A stretch of DNA of 64,000 nucleotides from CAWGHZ01 sp963822575 (GTDB lineage Bacteria > Pseudomonadota > Alphaproteobacteria > MPNO01 > DASWLB01). The stretch covers positions 124,001 to 188,000 of the forward strand of contig CAWGHZ010000005.1 of the NCBI GenBank assembly GCA_963822575.1. Reading direction: 5' to 3'. Below are positions 36,762 to 46,190 of this stretch, in pieces (position 1 is the stretch's first letter; every line of letters starts with the position of its first letter). A program made the translations under genes and the position numbers. Below the pieces are notes generated by a model, which was given only the letters and a program-made list of their open reading frames with translations, had not been told where the DNA came from and did no database searches.

Positions 36762-36792
36762 ATTGGCTTCCCCCTGCACGATCAGTCGGGCG

Positions 36793-38020
36793 TCATCCGC
36801 CGGCCAGTGCCTTGATCCAGGCGAGCTGGCGCGGCAGGCAGATGGTCTTGAGGTCGTAAGTGGCGCGGGCGAAGGCGCGCGCATTGGCGCCGAGTTCGCG
36901 CGCGCGCATCCGCGTCGGCGGCAAGCGTGCACACCTTGTCGGCGAGTTGGGCGATATCGAAGAACGGGAACAGCACGCCCGTCTCGCCGTCGCGAATCGC
37001 CTCGCGCAGCGGCTCGGTGTCGCTCGCCACGATGGCGCAGCCGGCGCTCATCGCCTCGAGGAGGCTCCAGGACAGGACGAACGGGTAGGTCAGGTAGACG
37101 TGCACCGTGGAAAGCTGCAGGAGCGGCACGAAATGCCTGTAGGCCACGTTGCCGACGAAATGCACCCGGCGCATGTCGAGCCGGCCGCGGACCTCGGCGA
37201 GGAAGATGTCCTTCCAGTTGTGCCCTTTGGGCGGACGGGCGCCGTAGCTTACGCCGTTGCCGCCGACGATCAGCACGCGCGCCCGGGGCCGGCGGCGCAT
37301 GATCTCCGGCAGGGCGCGCATGAACACGTGGTAGCCGCGATAGGGCTCGAGGTTGCGGTTGACGAAGGTGATCACCTCATCCGCCCGGTTCATGGACACC
37401 CCGCTGGCGAGCCGGGCCCCCACATCGGGGTTGGGCGCGACGAGGTCGGTGTCGATGCCGTCATGCGCCACTGTGATGCGCGAGCGCATCGGCTTGGGAA
37501 AGGTGGACGCCTGCCATTCGGTGGGCGAGAGGCCGGCGTCGCTCACCTCGAAATGCAGCAGGTTCGACGCGTTCTTGAGCCGCACGCGGCACACGTCGGC
37601 CACGTCGCGCGCCGGGAACTCGGGGTCGAACCCCACGTCGGCGCCGGAGGTCTGGTAGTAGAACTCGCAATAGGTGCCGAACCGCGCCTTGGGCCACACG
37701 TCCTTGAGGAACAGCCCGTCCCCCCAACCGGGATGCACCACGATGACGTCGGGCGCGAAGCCGGCGTCGCGCAGCGCAAGGGCCGTTCGGTACGACGCCT
37801 CGCCGCGGATCGTCTGCATCTCGATGTCGCGCAGCCAGGGATGGATGCCCTCGGAAGCCGGCCGCGCGGGCCGGTACAGCACCAGCCGGACGCCGTGCCA
37901 GGATTCGGGCACGTTGCGGCGGATGGCGAGCGCCACGACCTCGTGCCCCTCGGCGGCCAGGGCCGGCGCCAGATGGCGGAACTGGCCGGGAAAGTTCTGA
38001 TGGGCGAACAGGATGCGCAT
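36793..38020 (-). CDS. GT4-type glycosyltransferase, frameshifted near the C-terminus
   Basis: About 409 residues if the frame is restored. The N-terminal FAHQNFPGQFRHLAPAL domain and the acceptor-side region are followed by the GT-B donor domain: VNRNLEPYRGYHVFMRA, VLIVGGNGVSYG, and LSWSLLEAMSAGCAIVASDTEPLREAI, with the nucleotide-sugar-binding glutamate. A transferase of this class builds cell-surface polysaccharide, in line with the export genes here. Near 36894 the frame shifts: after DADARAR the conserved tail LGANARAFARATYDL is read only in another frame, ending at 36793. Uncorrected translation ends at 36782 in an unrelated tail. One extra A in a GACTCG context explains the shift. Confidence 0.82.
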
Positions 38021-38175
38021 CGCGCCGACGCTCCCGCGGAAAATCGAGGGCGAAGTTACCGGTGCGCGGCGGCCCGCGCCAGCGCGGCCGCGCCGCCCGG
38101 GGCCTGGCGGGAACCGGCGGGGCCGGAGGGCGTTCCCCATCGGCCATCACGGGCCCTCGGGCCGAGGAGGTTCTG

Positions 38176-38709
38176 ATGCCGATGCGCCGGCGCATTTCCC
38201 TGTCCGTCGCCCTTGCTGCCGCCTGCCTGATTGCGGCTCCGGGCTGGTCCGCCCTGGCGCAGACTGCGCCCGAAATGGACGGCCACGCCGCGCCGCCCGG
38301 CGCGACCCAGCCGCAACCTGGCCCGCACGCCGCACCCCCCGAGGCGAAGCCGGGGCCCCGGCCGCCGGCCGAGGCCGACGGCAGCGACGGCGACGTCGGC
38401 GGCGCGCTGCTCAAGGTGGATGTGATCCGGCTGCAGCGCGGGCTGCGCGCGTCCAAGGTGATCGGCGCGCCGGTCTACAACGACGCCAAGGCCAAGATCG
38501 GCACGGTCGACGATCTGATCGTCGAGGGCGGCGACCGGCTGCTGTTCGGCGTGATCTCGGTCGGCGGGTTCCTGGGCGTCGGCGAGCGCCTGGTCGCGGT
38601 GCCCTACGCCGCCCTGCTCGTCCAGCCCGACCGGGTGGTGCTGAACGGGGTCACCAAGGCCGACCTCGATAAGGCGCCCGAGTTCCGCTACGCCAAAGCG
38701 AAGCAATAG
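38176..38709 (+). CDS. exported PRC-barrel domain protein
   Basis: A 177-residue protein. Signal peptide at about residues 1-29 (ending ALAQ), then a 45-residue proline/alanine-rich linker and a PRC-barrel at about 85-160: LRASKVIGAPVYNDAKAKIG, VDDLIVEGGDRLLFGVIS and GERLVAVPYAAL. GAGGAGG precedes ATG 38176. It is related in layout to the protein at 35688 but not a close copy. The role is unknown. It is convergent with the CpdR-like gene. Confidence 0.8.
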   Translation: MPMRRRISLSVALAAACLIAAPGWSALAQTAPEMDGHAAPPGATQPQPGPHAAPPEAKPGPRPPAEADGSDGDVGGALLKVDVIRLQRGLRASKVIGAPVYNDAKAKIGTVDDLIVEGGDRLLFGVISVGGFLGVGERLVAVPYAALLVQPDRVVLNGVTKADLDKAPEFRYAKAKQ

Positions 38710-38712
38710 GCG

Positions 38713-39096
38713 TCAGTTCGGGCGCGACGGGTGGCGGGCGAGCACACGCCGCGCCGCCTCGCACACATCGTAGAGGGTAAACGGCTTCGCGATCACCTCG
38801 TCGATCAGCGCATCGAGATTGTGCGCGCGCTGGGCCTCGCCGGGATAACCCGTCATCAGGAGGATCGGCACGCCGGGATGGTCCTTGGCGATGATGAGCG
38901 CCAGCTCGATGCCGTCGAGCTCGGGCATCATGATGTCGGCCAGCACCAGGTCGTAGGACTCGGCCGCCAGCGCATTCAGTGCCTTCACGCCGTCTTCGAC
39001 CGTGCGCACCACGTGGCCGTCCTGGCCGAGCGCGCGGGCCACGAAATCGCGCATGGCAACCGAATCTTCGGCAACCAGGATCTTCGCCACGCCCAT
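38713..39096 (-). CDS. cpdR: CpdR-like single-domain response regulator
   Basis: A 127-residue receiver with no output domain. Acidic pocket E10/D11, phosphoacceptor D54 (VLADIMMPELDG) and switch lysine K104 (IAKPF) are all present. The arrangement ILVAEDSVAMRDFVARAL closely resembles CpdR, which in its unphosphorylated form is a ClpXP adaptor that localises the protease for cell-cycle proteolysis in alphaproteobacteria. Phosphate would come through a CckA-ChpT-type relay not seen here. It diverges from queA with 119 bases between. A generic CheY-like receiver remains possible. Confidence 0.7.
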   Translation of the reverse strand: MGVAKILVAEDSVAMRDFVARALGQDGHVVRTVEDGVKALNALAAESYDLVLADIMMPELDGIELALIIAKDHPGVPILLMTGYPGEAQRAHNLDALIDEVIAKPFTLYDVCEAARRVLARHPSRPN

Positions 39097-39215
39097 CTCC
39101 CCTGCGCGGCGTCCGTCGCCGCGCTGCCAGCATGGCGCCACAGGCCTTTCCAATTGGTGAATACGGCGGCGTGACGGGCCTGCCGCAGCCGCGGATCGTG
39201 TGCTATCCCCCGGCC

Positions 39216-40268
39216 ATGCGGACCAGCGACTTCGATTTCGACCTGCCGCGCGAGCGGATCGCCCAGCGCCCCGCCGAGCCGCGCGATTCCGCGCGCCTGC
39301 TGGAGGTGCGCCCGGACGCGCTCCACGACCGGACCGTGCGCGACCTGCCCGCCCTCCTGGCGCCGGGCGACGTCATGGTATTCAACGACACCAGGGTGAT
39401 CCCGGCGCGGCTCGTCGGGCGGCGCGGCGAAGCGAGAATCGAGGCGACGCTGCATCGCGCGGACGGCCCGGCCGCGTGGCGCGCCTTCGCCCGGCCGGCG
39501 CGCCGGCTGCGCGTCGGCGACCGGGTCGCGTTCGAGGGCGGCCTTGCGGCGACTGTCGCGGCGCGCCATGAGGCGGGCGAGGTGACCTTCGCCTTCGACC
39601 GCGCCGGCGCGGAGCTGCTTGCCGCGATCGAGCGGTCGGGCCATGTACCGCTGCCGCCCTATATCCGCCGGCCGACGGGCGACGACACGGCCGACCGCAC
39701 CGCCTACCAGACCATGTTCGCCCGCAACCCCGGCGCGGTGGCGGCGCCGACCGCGGGGCTCCACTTCACCCCGGCGCTGGTCGCGGCGCTCGACGCGCGC
39801 GGCGTGGCACGCCAGACGATGACCCTGCACGTCGGCGCCGGAACGTTCCTGCCCGTCAAAGCGGAAGAGCTGAGCGCCCACCGCATGCACGCCGAGTATG
39901 GCGAGGTGCCGGCCGGCGCCGCCGAGGCGATCAACCGGGCGCGCGCGGCCGGCAGCCGGATCGTCGCCTGCGGCACGACGAGCCTGCGCCTTCTGGAATT
40001 GGCCGCCGATGCCGAAGGGCGGCTGCACCCCTTCGCCGGCGAGACGGATCTGTTCATCACGCCGGGCTACCGCTTCCGCGCGGTCGATCTCTTGCTCACC
40101 AACTTCCATCTGCCGCGCTCGACCCTGTTCATGCTGGTCGCGGCCTTCGCCGGGCTCGACCGCATGAAATCGGCCTACGCGCATGCCGTGGCCGCCGGCT
40201 ACCGCTTCTATTCCTACGGCGACGCCTGCCTGCTGCACCCGGTTGGCCCGGCCGCCGGCCTGTCCTAG
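39216..40268 (+). CDS. queA: S-adenosylmethionine:tRNA ribosyltransferase-isomerase
   Basis: A 350-residue enzyme that transfers the ribosyl moiety of AdoMet to preQ1 in tRNA, giving epoxyqueuosine. FDLPRERIAQRPAEPRDSARL at the start, FNDTRVIPARL, the PTAGLHFTPAL and HVGAGTFLPVK motifs and TNFHLPRSTLFMLV are diagnostic. It leads a queA-queF-queG run, with queF ten bases downstream. No tgt is in the window. Confidence 0.97.
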   Translation: MRTSDFDFDLPRERIAQRPAEPRDSARLLEVRPDALHDRTVRDLPALLAPGDVMVFNDTRVIPARLVGRRGEARIEATLHRADGPAAWRAFARPARRLRVGDRVAFEGGLAATVAARHEAGEVTFAFDRAGAELLAAIERSGHVPLPPYIRRPTGDDTADRTAYQTMFARNPGAVAAPTAGLHFTPALVAALDARGVARQTMTLHVGAGTFLPVKAEELSAHRMHAEYGEVPAGAAEAINRARAAGSRIVACGTTSLRLLELAADAEGRLHPFAGETDLFITPGYRFRAVDLLLTNFHLPRSTLFMLVAAFAGLDRMKSAYAHAVAAGYRFYSYGDACLLHPVGPAAGLS

Positions 40269-40277
40269 ATTGCATCC

Positions 40278-40728
40278 ATGTCCGACCAGACCAAACTGAG
40301 CCAGCTCGGCCACCCGACGGCGCTTCCCGAGTCGCCCGAGGCGGCCAGGATCGAGCGCGTCGCCAACCCGGACCGCGGCTCGGCCTACCTGGTGCGGTTC
40401 ACCTGCCCCGAGTTCACCGCCCTCTGCCCGATCACCGGCCAGCCCGACTTCGCGCACCTGGTGATCGACTACGTGCCCGACGCCTGGCTGGTGGAATCGA
40501 AGTCGCTGAAGCTCTATCTTGGCGCGTTCCGCAACCATGGCGCGTTCCACGAGGCCTGCACCCTGGCGATCGCCCAGCGCCTCGGCCGCGAGATCGCGCC
40601 CCAGTGGCTCCGCATCGGGGGGTACTGGTATCCGCGCGGCGGGATGCCGATCGACGTGTTCTACCAGACCGGCGCGCCGCCCGCGGGGCTGTGGCTGCCC
40701 GACCAGGGGGTGGCGCCCTATCGCGGCC

Positions 40729-40736
<8 letters not shown>
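40278..40736 (+). CDS. queF: NADPH-dependent 7-cyano-7-deazaguanine reductase
   Basis: A 152-residue type I (YkvM) QueF that reduces preQ0 to preQ1. The nucleophile C50 lies in FTALCPITGQPDFAH with D57, and the NADPH-binding ESKSLKLYLGAFRNH motif follows. The C-terminal 15 residues overlap the queG start by eight bases. The step precedes QueA in the pathway. Confidence 0.96.
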
Positions 40737-41886
<1,150 letters not shown>

Positions 41887-41992
41887 CCATTCGCGCCGCG
41901 CGCTTTACAGAATCCCGCGGATGTGGGGATTCGGCCTAAAAACCGTCGGTAGATTTTACAACTGCGCGGGGCCGGCCCCTCCCCTTTCCATA

Positions 41993-42040
41993 GAAGCCAT
42001 TGATATTCCACACGTTCCGAATTGTGGCACGATTCTTGCA
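41993..42040 (+). promoter_or_regulatory. sigma-54 promoter with IHF-type site, upstream of the PEP-CTERM gene
   Basis: TGGCAC (42025-42030), five bases, TTGCA (42036-42040). On the opposite strand 42005-41993 reads TATCAATGGCTTC, which matches WATCAANNNNTTR at 12 of 13 positions. Both the core TGGCACGATTCTTGC and the 19-base distance from the IHF-type site are the same as at 27037. Confidence 0.8.
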
Positions 42041-42117
42041 TGGGATTGGGCAGAGAGCTGCGCGGTGGCGGTGATCCGACCGTCCCGGTACATAAACAAG
42101 AGTTAGCGTGAGGGGTC

Positions 42118-43407
42118 ATGATGGACATTCGTGAGCGGCTTGTCGAAGGGGCTGGCAGTTTCGACGCAATCAAGTGGATGAAGGCCGGGGTCGCCGTTTC
42201 GGCCGTGGCTGCGATCGCGGCGTTTTCGGCGCCGGGGGCCAAGGCCGACGCCTTGTCGAGCAGCATTTCAATTAACGGGGATCTGACCGACTGGGGCGTG
42301 AACGTCCTGAGTGGCTCCGCCAACGGCGGCATCAATGGTGCAACCCAGTATCCGTGCGGCGGCGCCGTGAACAGCGCGACCTGCACCAACGGCAACACGG
42401 CCACAGTTCCGAATCCGCCGCTCAGCAATACAGTCAACGCCAATCCGGCCGTTGGACAGGCCGGCGGCGTGAGCACCGGGACGAGCTACACCGTGCAATC
42501 GGGCGTTACTGAAATTACCGGGGCGACCAGCCCACAAATCGTTGCGCCGGTGACCGGAGCGGTGAACCCCTTTATCGAGGATTCCAACGACAACAACGGC
42601 ACCGGCTCAAACGTGGGTCCGGTTCAGGGCGGCCAGAGATACGATTCCGAATTTCTGGCGGTCGCCGTGAAGCAAGGCACGACCCCGGGGATTGCCGGCG
42701 CGACAATCTACATCGCTTATATGAGCGGTCATACCACAGCGAACCCGGCAAACGAGTTCGGCCCGGGTGACATCTTTATTACGCCAATAGTGGACTCGAC
42801 GGCGCAGAAGTCCACAACTTACGCCGTCGAAACCGGCAGTCTGACCGCGGCAGGGACCGCCGGCACCTATTTCACCCTCAATGGCAGCGGCTACACGACG
42901 GCCGCCCACACCGCCCAAACGACCGTCGGCGGCATCTATCTGGTCGACGCGACGAACGCGCAGACGAACCCCACGACCGATGGGGGCACCGGCAACCCGA
43001 ATGACGTGATCGACACCCTTTTCCCGTCGACCGCTCACGGAGGCGTCGATGCCCAGTATCCGATCCAGATCAGCGGCAGCGTCGATGGCAGCGATCTGCA
43101 AGCGATGAGCGACTATGCGACGGCCGTGGACGGGGATCACCAGATCATCGAACTGGCGTTTTCCGCTTCGGTGCTCGCGCCCTACATGACCAATCTCGAC
43201 GGCACGCCCTACAGCGGGACGGGCGAGGCGTACTTGCAGTTCAGCGTCTATACCGGGCCCGACTGCGGCAACGACGTTGTGGCCACGCAGGTCGAGATCG
43301 GCTGGCAGGAGGCGCCCGAGCCCGGCACGCTGGCGATCTTCGCGGTGGGGCTTATCGGGCTCGGCTTCCCGATGGTGCGGTCCCGCCGCCGCGCGCGCGC
43401 CGCGTAA
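42118..43407 (+). CDS. PEP-CTERM sorting-domain surface protein
   Basis: A 429-residue exported protein. GTGAGGGG precedes ATG 42118. A signal peptide extends to about residue 43 (ending AKADA). The mature part is rich in N, T, G and S, has few charges and several tandem-like NGNT/NPTTDGG segments, and includes only a few cysteines (CGG, CTN and DCGN). The tail has P-E-P at residues 400-402, a hydrophobic helix (GTLAIFAVGLIGLGFP) and a basic end (RSRRR), which is the sorting signal cleaved by exosortase XrtA/EpsH. Its composition is less GC-skewed than neighbouring genes, as is usual for this class. A sigma-54 promoter 78 bases upstream and a strong terminator downstream make it a single-gene unit. 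Confidence 0.92.
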   Translation: MMDIRERLVEGAGSFDAIKWMKAGVAVSAVAAIAAFSAPGAKADALSSSISINGDLTDWGVNVLSGSANGGINGATQYPCGGAVNSATCTNGNTATVPNPPLSNTVNANPAVGQAGGVSTGTSYTVQSGVTEITGATSPQIVAPVTGAVNPFIEDSNDNNGTGSNVGPVQGGQRYDSEFLAVAVKQGTTPGIAGATIYIAYMSGHTTANPANEFGPGDIFITPIVDSTAQKSTTYAVETGSLTAAGTAGTYFTLNGSGYTTAAHTAQTTVGGIYLVDATNAQTNPTTDGGTGNPNDVIDTLFPSTAHGGVDAQYPIQISGSVDGSDLQAMSDYATAVDGDHQIIELAFSASVLAPYMTNLDGTPYSGTGEAYLQFSVYTGPDCGNDVVATQVEIGWQEAPEPGTLAIFAVGLIGLGFPMVRSRRRARAA

Positions 43408-43429
43408 GCGCGCGCTGGGGTGTGCGAAA

Positions 43430-43452
43430 GGGCGGCCTCGGGCCGCCCTTTT
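43430..43452 (+). terminator. rho-independent terminator of the PEP-CTERM gene
   Basis: GGGCGGCC (43430-43437), loop TCG, GGCCGCCC (43441-43448), then TTTT. It lies 22 bases past the stop codon. Confidence 0.9.
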
Positions 43453-43525
43453 CGTTTGCGGGCCGTTTCCGCCCGGGCCACGGCGCACTGGACATCCGCC
43501 CCCGCCGGTCCCTATAACCCGCGCC

Positions 43526-44663
43526 ATGCGCGCCGAAACCCACGATCTCATCGCCGACATCGAGCGGTCGCTCGCACTGCTCGGGAGGCATCTTTGACGT
43601 CGACGGCTCCGAAAAGCGCCTCGCCGAGCTGAACGCGAAGGCCGAAGACCCCGACCTCTGGAACGACCCGGCCGCCGCCCAGGCGGTGATGCGCGAGCGC
43701 ACCCGGCTCGACCACGCGCTGGTTGCCTACCGCGCCCTTACCCAGGAGCTGGCCGACAACCGCGAGCTGATCGCGCTGGGCGAGGCGGAGGAGGACGCGG
43801 GCGTGGTCGCCGAGGCCGAGGCGGCGCTCGAAAAGCTCCGCAACCGCGCCAGCAAGCTGGAGCTCGAAAGCCTGCTGTCGGGCGAGGCGGACGCCAACGA
43901 CGCGTTCGTCGAAATCCATGCCGGGGCGGGCGGCACCGAGTCCCAGGACTGGGCCGAGATGCTGGCCCGGATGTATGCGCGCTGGGCCGAGGACCACGGC
44001 TACAAGGTCGAGTGGCTCGAGGAGAGCGCGGGCGAGCAGGCGGGCATCAAGTCGGCCACTTTGCGCGTCTCCGGCCTCAACGCCTATGGCTGGCTCAAGA
44101 CCGAGTCCGGCGTGCACCGCCTGGTGCGCATCTCGCCGTTCGACGCCAACGCCCGGCGCCAGACGAGCTTCGCCTCGGTCTGGGTCTACCCGGTGATCGA
44201 CGAGACGATCGACATCGAGATCCTCGACAAGGACCTCCGGGTGGACACCTACCGCGCCTCCGGCGCCGGCGGCCAGCACGTCAACAAGACCAATTCCGCC
44301 GTGCGCCTCACCCATTTGCCGACCGGCATCGTCGTCGCCTGCCAGACCGACCGGTCGCAGCACCGCAACCGCGCGGCGGCCATGGCCATGCTGCGCGCCC
44401 GGCTCTACGAGGCCGAGCTGCGCAAGCGCGAGGAGGCGGCGCAGGCCACCCACGACGCCAAGACCGACATCGGCTGGGGCCACCAGATCCGGTCCTACGT
44501 CCTGCACCCCTACCAAATGGTCAAGGATTTGCGCACCGACGTCGAGACCTCGAACACCCAGGCGGTGCTCGACGGCGACATCGACGCGTTCATGGCCGCG
44601 GCGCTGGCCCAGCGGGTGGGCGGGGCGGCCGCGACCGGCGCCGCCCCGCACGGCAACGGATAG
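43526..44663 (+). CDS. prfB: peptide chain release factor 2, with programmed +1 frameshift
   Basis: About 378 residues after the shift. The first 23 codons from ATG 43526 end at CTT TGA C (43592-43598). Reading CTT T GAC continues into the long frame to 44663. GGGAGG three bases before CTT is the internal Shine-Dalgarno that promotes slipping, exactly as in the classical autoregulated prfB. The specificity tripeptide SPF (RISPFDANARRQ) and the catalytic GGQ (44268-44276, GAGGQHVNKTNSA) are intact. RF2 releases peptides at UGA and UAA and senses its own abundance through the UGA at codon 24. Confidence 0.97.
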
Positions 44664-44714
44664 ACTTCCGCGGGGCTTCCGGTCCTGCCGCCAAGTCGCG
44701 GCGTGAAGATTTTC

Positions 44715-44743
44715 CTTGTGTCCAAGTCGCAAATGCGTAGCAT
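44715..44743 (+). promoter_or_regulatory. probable promoter of the cold-shock gene
   Basis: CTTGTG (44715-44720) and TAGCAT (44738-44743) are 17 bases apart. The resulting 5' leader of about 130 bases is long, as is typical for cold-shock mRNAs that are controlled by leader structure. Confidence 0.4.
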
Positions 44744-44882
44744 TGGCGTATTGGAAGCCGCGCATTCGCTGGGGATTTACGTGCCGGAGCGCAACCGGCC
44801 GGCATTCGGTCTCAACGACAATGTGGTGGCGTCGAGGACCGCCGGTCATCCCCGGCGGTGCAGTGCATAATTGGGAGGCGAC

Positions 44883-45089
44883 ATGGCGACCGGTACCGTG
44901 AAGTGGTTCAACCAGGCCAAAGGCTATGGCTTCATCACCCCGGACGAGGGCGGCAAGGACGTGTTCGTGCACATCTCAGCCGTGCAGCAGGCCGGGCTCG
45001 GCTCGCTCGACGAGGGCCAGCGCGTCCAGTACGAGAGCGTGAACGAGGCGCGCGGCATGAAGGCGATCAATATCGGCGCCGCCGAGTAG
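44883..45089 (+). CDS. CspA-family cold-shock protein
   Basis: A 68-residue single cold-shock domain. RNP1 KGYGFITP and RNP2 VFVHISAV are present after the typical TGTVKWFN opening. It binds single-stranded RNA and DNA and acts as an RNA chaperone. GGGAGG precedes ATG 44883; the frame could begin four codons earlier but the internal start fits the family. Confidence 0.96.
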   Translation: MATGTVKWFNQAKGYGFITPDEGGKDVFVHISAVQQAGLGSLDEGQRVQYESVNEARGMKAINIGAAE

Positions 45090-45138
45090 GCGTCGCCACC
45101 CACGCTTCGGCAGGTCCCAGGCAGGTCCGGCCCGCCCC

Positions 45139-45167
45139 TTGCCGCACCGGCCGGGGGCGGGTATATA
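45139..45167 (+). promoter_or_regulatory. sigma-70-type promoter of rpmE
   Basis: TTGCCG (45139-45144), 17 bases, TATATA (45162-45167). The predicted transcript starts about 30 bases before the rpmE ATG. Confidence 0.6.
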
Positions 45168-45205
45168 CGCGCGGCTGGACGAGCCGGCCCCGATGGAGAC
45201 GCGCG

Positions 45206-45430
45206 ATGAAGACCGATATCCACCCCGACTATCACCAGATCAACGTGATCATGACCGACGGCACGACCTACAAGACCCGGTCGACCTGGGGCAAGGAAGG
45301 CGACACGCTGCGCCTCGACATCAACTCGCGCTCGCACCCGGCCTGGACGGGCCAGCACCGGCTGGTCGATTCCGGCGGCCAGGTCGCCAAGTTCAACAAG
45401 CGGTTCGCCGGGCTCGGCCTCAAGAGCTGA
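45206..45430 (+). CDS. rpmE: 50S ribosomal protein L31, zinc-free type
   Basis: A 74-residue ribosomal protein with the DIHPDYHQINVIMTDG opening, the RSTWGKEGDTLRLDI core and the FNKRFAGL end. The cysteines that bind zinc in the C+ form are absent, so this is a C- form, as in many alphaproteobacteria. The ATG has only a weak GAGACGCGCG upstream. A stem-loop follows 23 bases after the stop. Confidence 0.96.
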   Translation: MKTDIHPDYHQINVIMTDGTTYKTRSTWGKEGDTLRLDINSRSHPAWTGQHRLVDSGGQVAKFNKRFAGLGLKS

Positions 45431-45446
45431 CGCCGCGCCTTGCGGC

Positions 45447-45548
45447 AAAAAAAGAGCCGCCCGAAGGCGGCTCAAGTTCAACAGGGAGGCGTCAAAAGGA
45501 TTGGATGAGGATCCAATGACATTCCGGACGAACCGGTCTGTCGAGGCT
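45447..45548 (-). ncRNA. candidate small RNA of about 100 nt on the reverse strand
   Basis: Reading the reverse strand from about 45548, three hairpins follow each other: CCGG-TTCGT-CCGG, ATTGGAT-CCTC-ATCCAAT (45517-45500), and GAGCCGCC-TTCG-GGCGGCTC (45473-45454), followed by seven T (45453-45447). The last is a textbook rho-independent terminator pointing leftward, although the nearest leftward gene ends 180 bases away beyond other hairpins. The linker between hairpins 2 and 3 is single-stranded and contains CCTCCC (45489-45484), an anti-Shine-Dalgarno motif typical of alphaproteobacterial regulatory sRNAs. A -10-like TATGTT lies at 45555-45550. No coding frame is present. The terminator may also serve rpmE weakly in the other direction. 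Confidence 0.55.
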
Positions 45549-45581
45549 GAACATAGGGGCGTGCAGTAAAGGAATGGTTAA

Positions 45582-45671
45582 CGCCGCAACCTGAATCTCG
45601 GTTTGCGGCGATTTTGGGTCCGGGCAGGAGCGGCGGGTGGCCACCGAAGTTATTGATTTCGGTGGCTTTTT
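45582..45671 (+). terminator. two stem-loops, the second with a T-run
   Basis: CGCCGCAA (45582-45589) pairs with TTGCGGCG (45603-45610), followed by ATTTT. CCACCGAA (45641-45648) pairs with TTCGGTGG (45658-45665), followed by CTTTTT. The second is a good forward terminator, presumably the final stop for rpmE transcripts. Nothing else is seen between rpmE and the rhodanese gene apart from the sRNA candidate. Confidence 0.6.
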
Positions 45672-45726
45672 CGTGGCTGGCACGCGCCGGCCCCGCCTCC
45701 GCGAAAAATTTTTATCCGGGCCGCCC

Positions 45727-46131
45727 CTATTCCCCCTTCGGCGGATCGATGGGGGCCCCGGACTTGATCCAGGCCTCCATGCCGCCTTCGATATGGGCGA
45801 CGGGCTTGAGCCCCATGTCCTGCGCGCACTTGGCGGCCAGCGCCGAGCGCAGCCCGCCCGCGCAGTAGAACACGAAGGTCCTGTCCTCGGAGAAGAACGG
45901 CTTGTGGTAGGACGAGGCGGGGTCGAGCCAGAATTCGAGCATGCCGCGCGGCACGTGGCGCGCGCCGGGGATGCGGCCGGTCTTGGCGAGCTCGCGCACG
46001 TCGCGGAGGTCGATGAAGGTCACGTCGTCGCGCCCGACCAGCGCCTTGGCCTCGGCGACCGAGAGCGTCTTCACCTGGGCGTTGGCTTCGTCCACCATCT
46101 GTTTCGCCGAACGGGTGATGGTCTGCGCCAT
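45727..46131 (-). CDS. single-domain rhodanese-like sulfurtransferase
   Basis: A 134-residue protein. The active-site loop is CAGGLR with C90 (FVFYCAGGLRS), preceded by FIDLRDVREL and GRIPGARHVPRG. The domain carries sulfane sulfur as a cysteine persulfide; it could serve thiosulfate or polysulfide detoxification or sulfur relay. ATG 46131 diverges from the acyl-CoA ligase gene with 59 bases between. There is no signal peptide, so it is cytosolic. Confidence 0.9.
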   Translation of the reverse strand: MAQTITRSAKQMVDEANAQVKTLSVAEAKALVGRDDVTFIDLRDVRELAKTGRIPGARHVPRGMLEFWLDPASSYHKPFFSEDRTFVFYCAGGLRSALAAKCAQDMGLKPVAHIEGGMEAWIKSGAPIDPPKGE

Positions 46132-46190
46132 GTCATGCCTCGCGGTTGTTGGACGCGTGACTCTGCCACATCGCGGCGCTTCCCACTAGA

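Noticed and set aside
43592..43597. Counting prfB as a damaged gene because of the early TGA
   Set aside because: CTT TGA C with an upstream GGGAGG is the programmed frameshift; the two parts form one functional gene.
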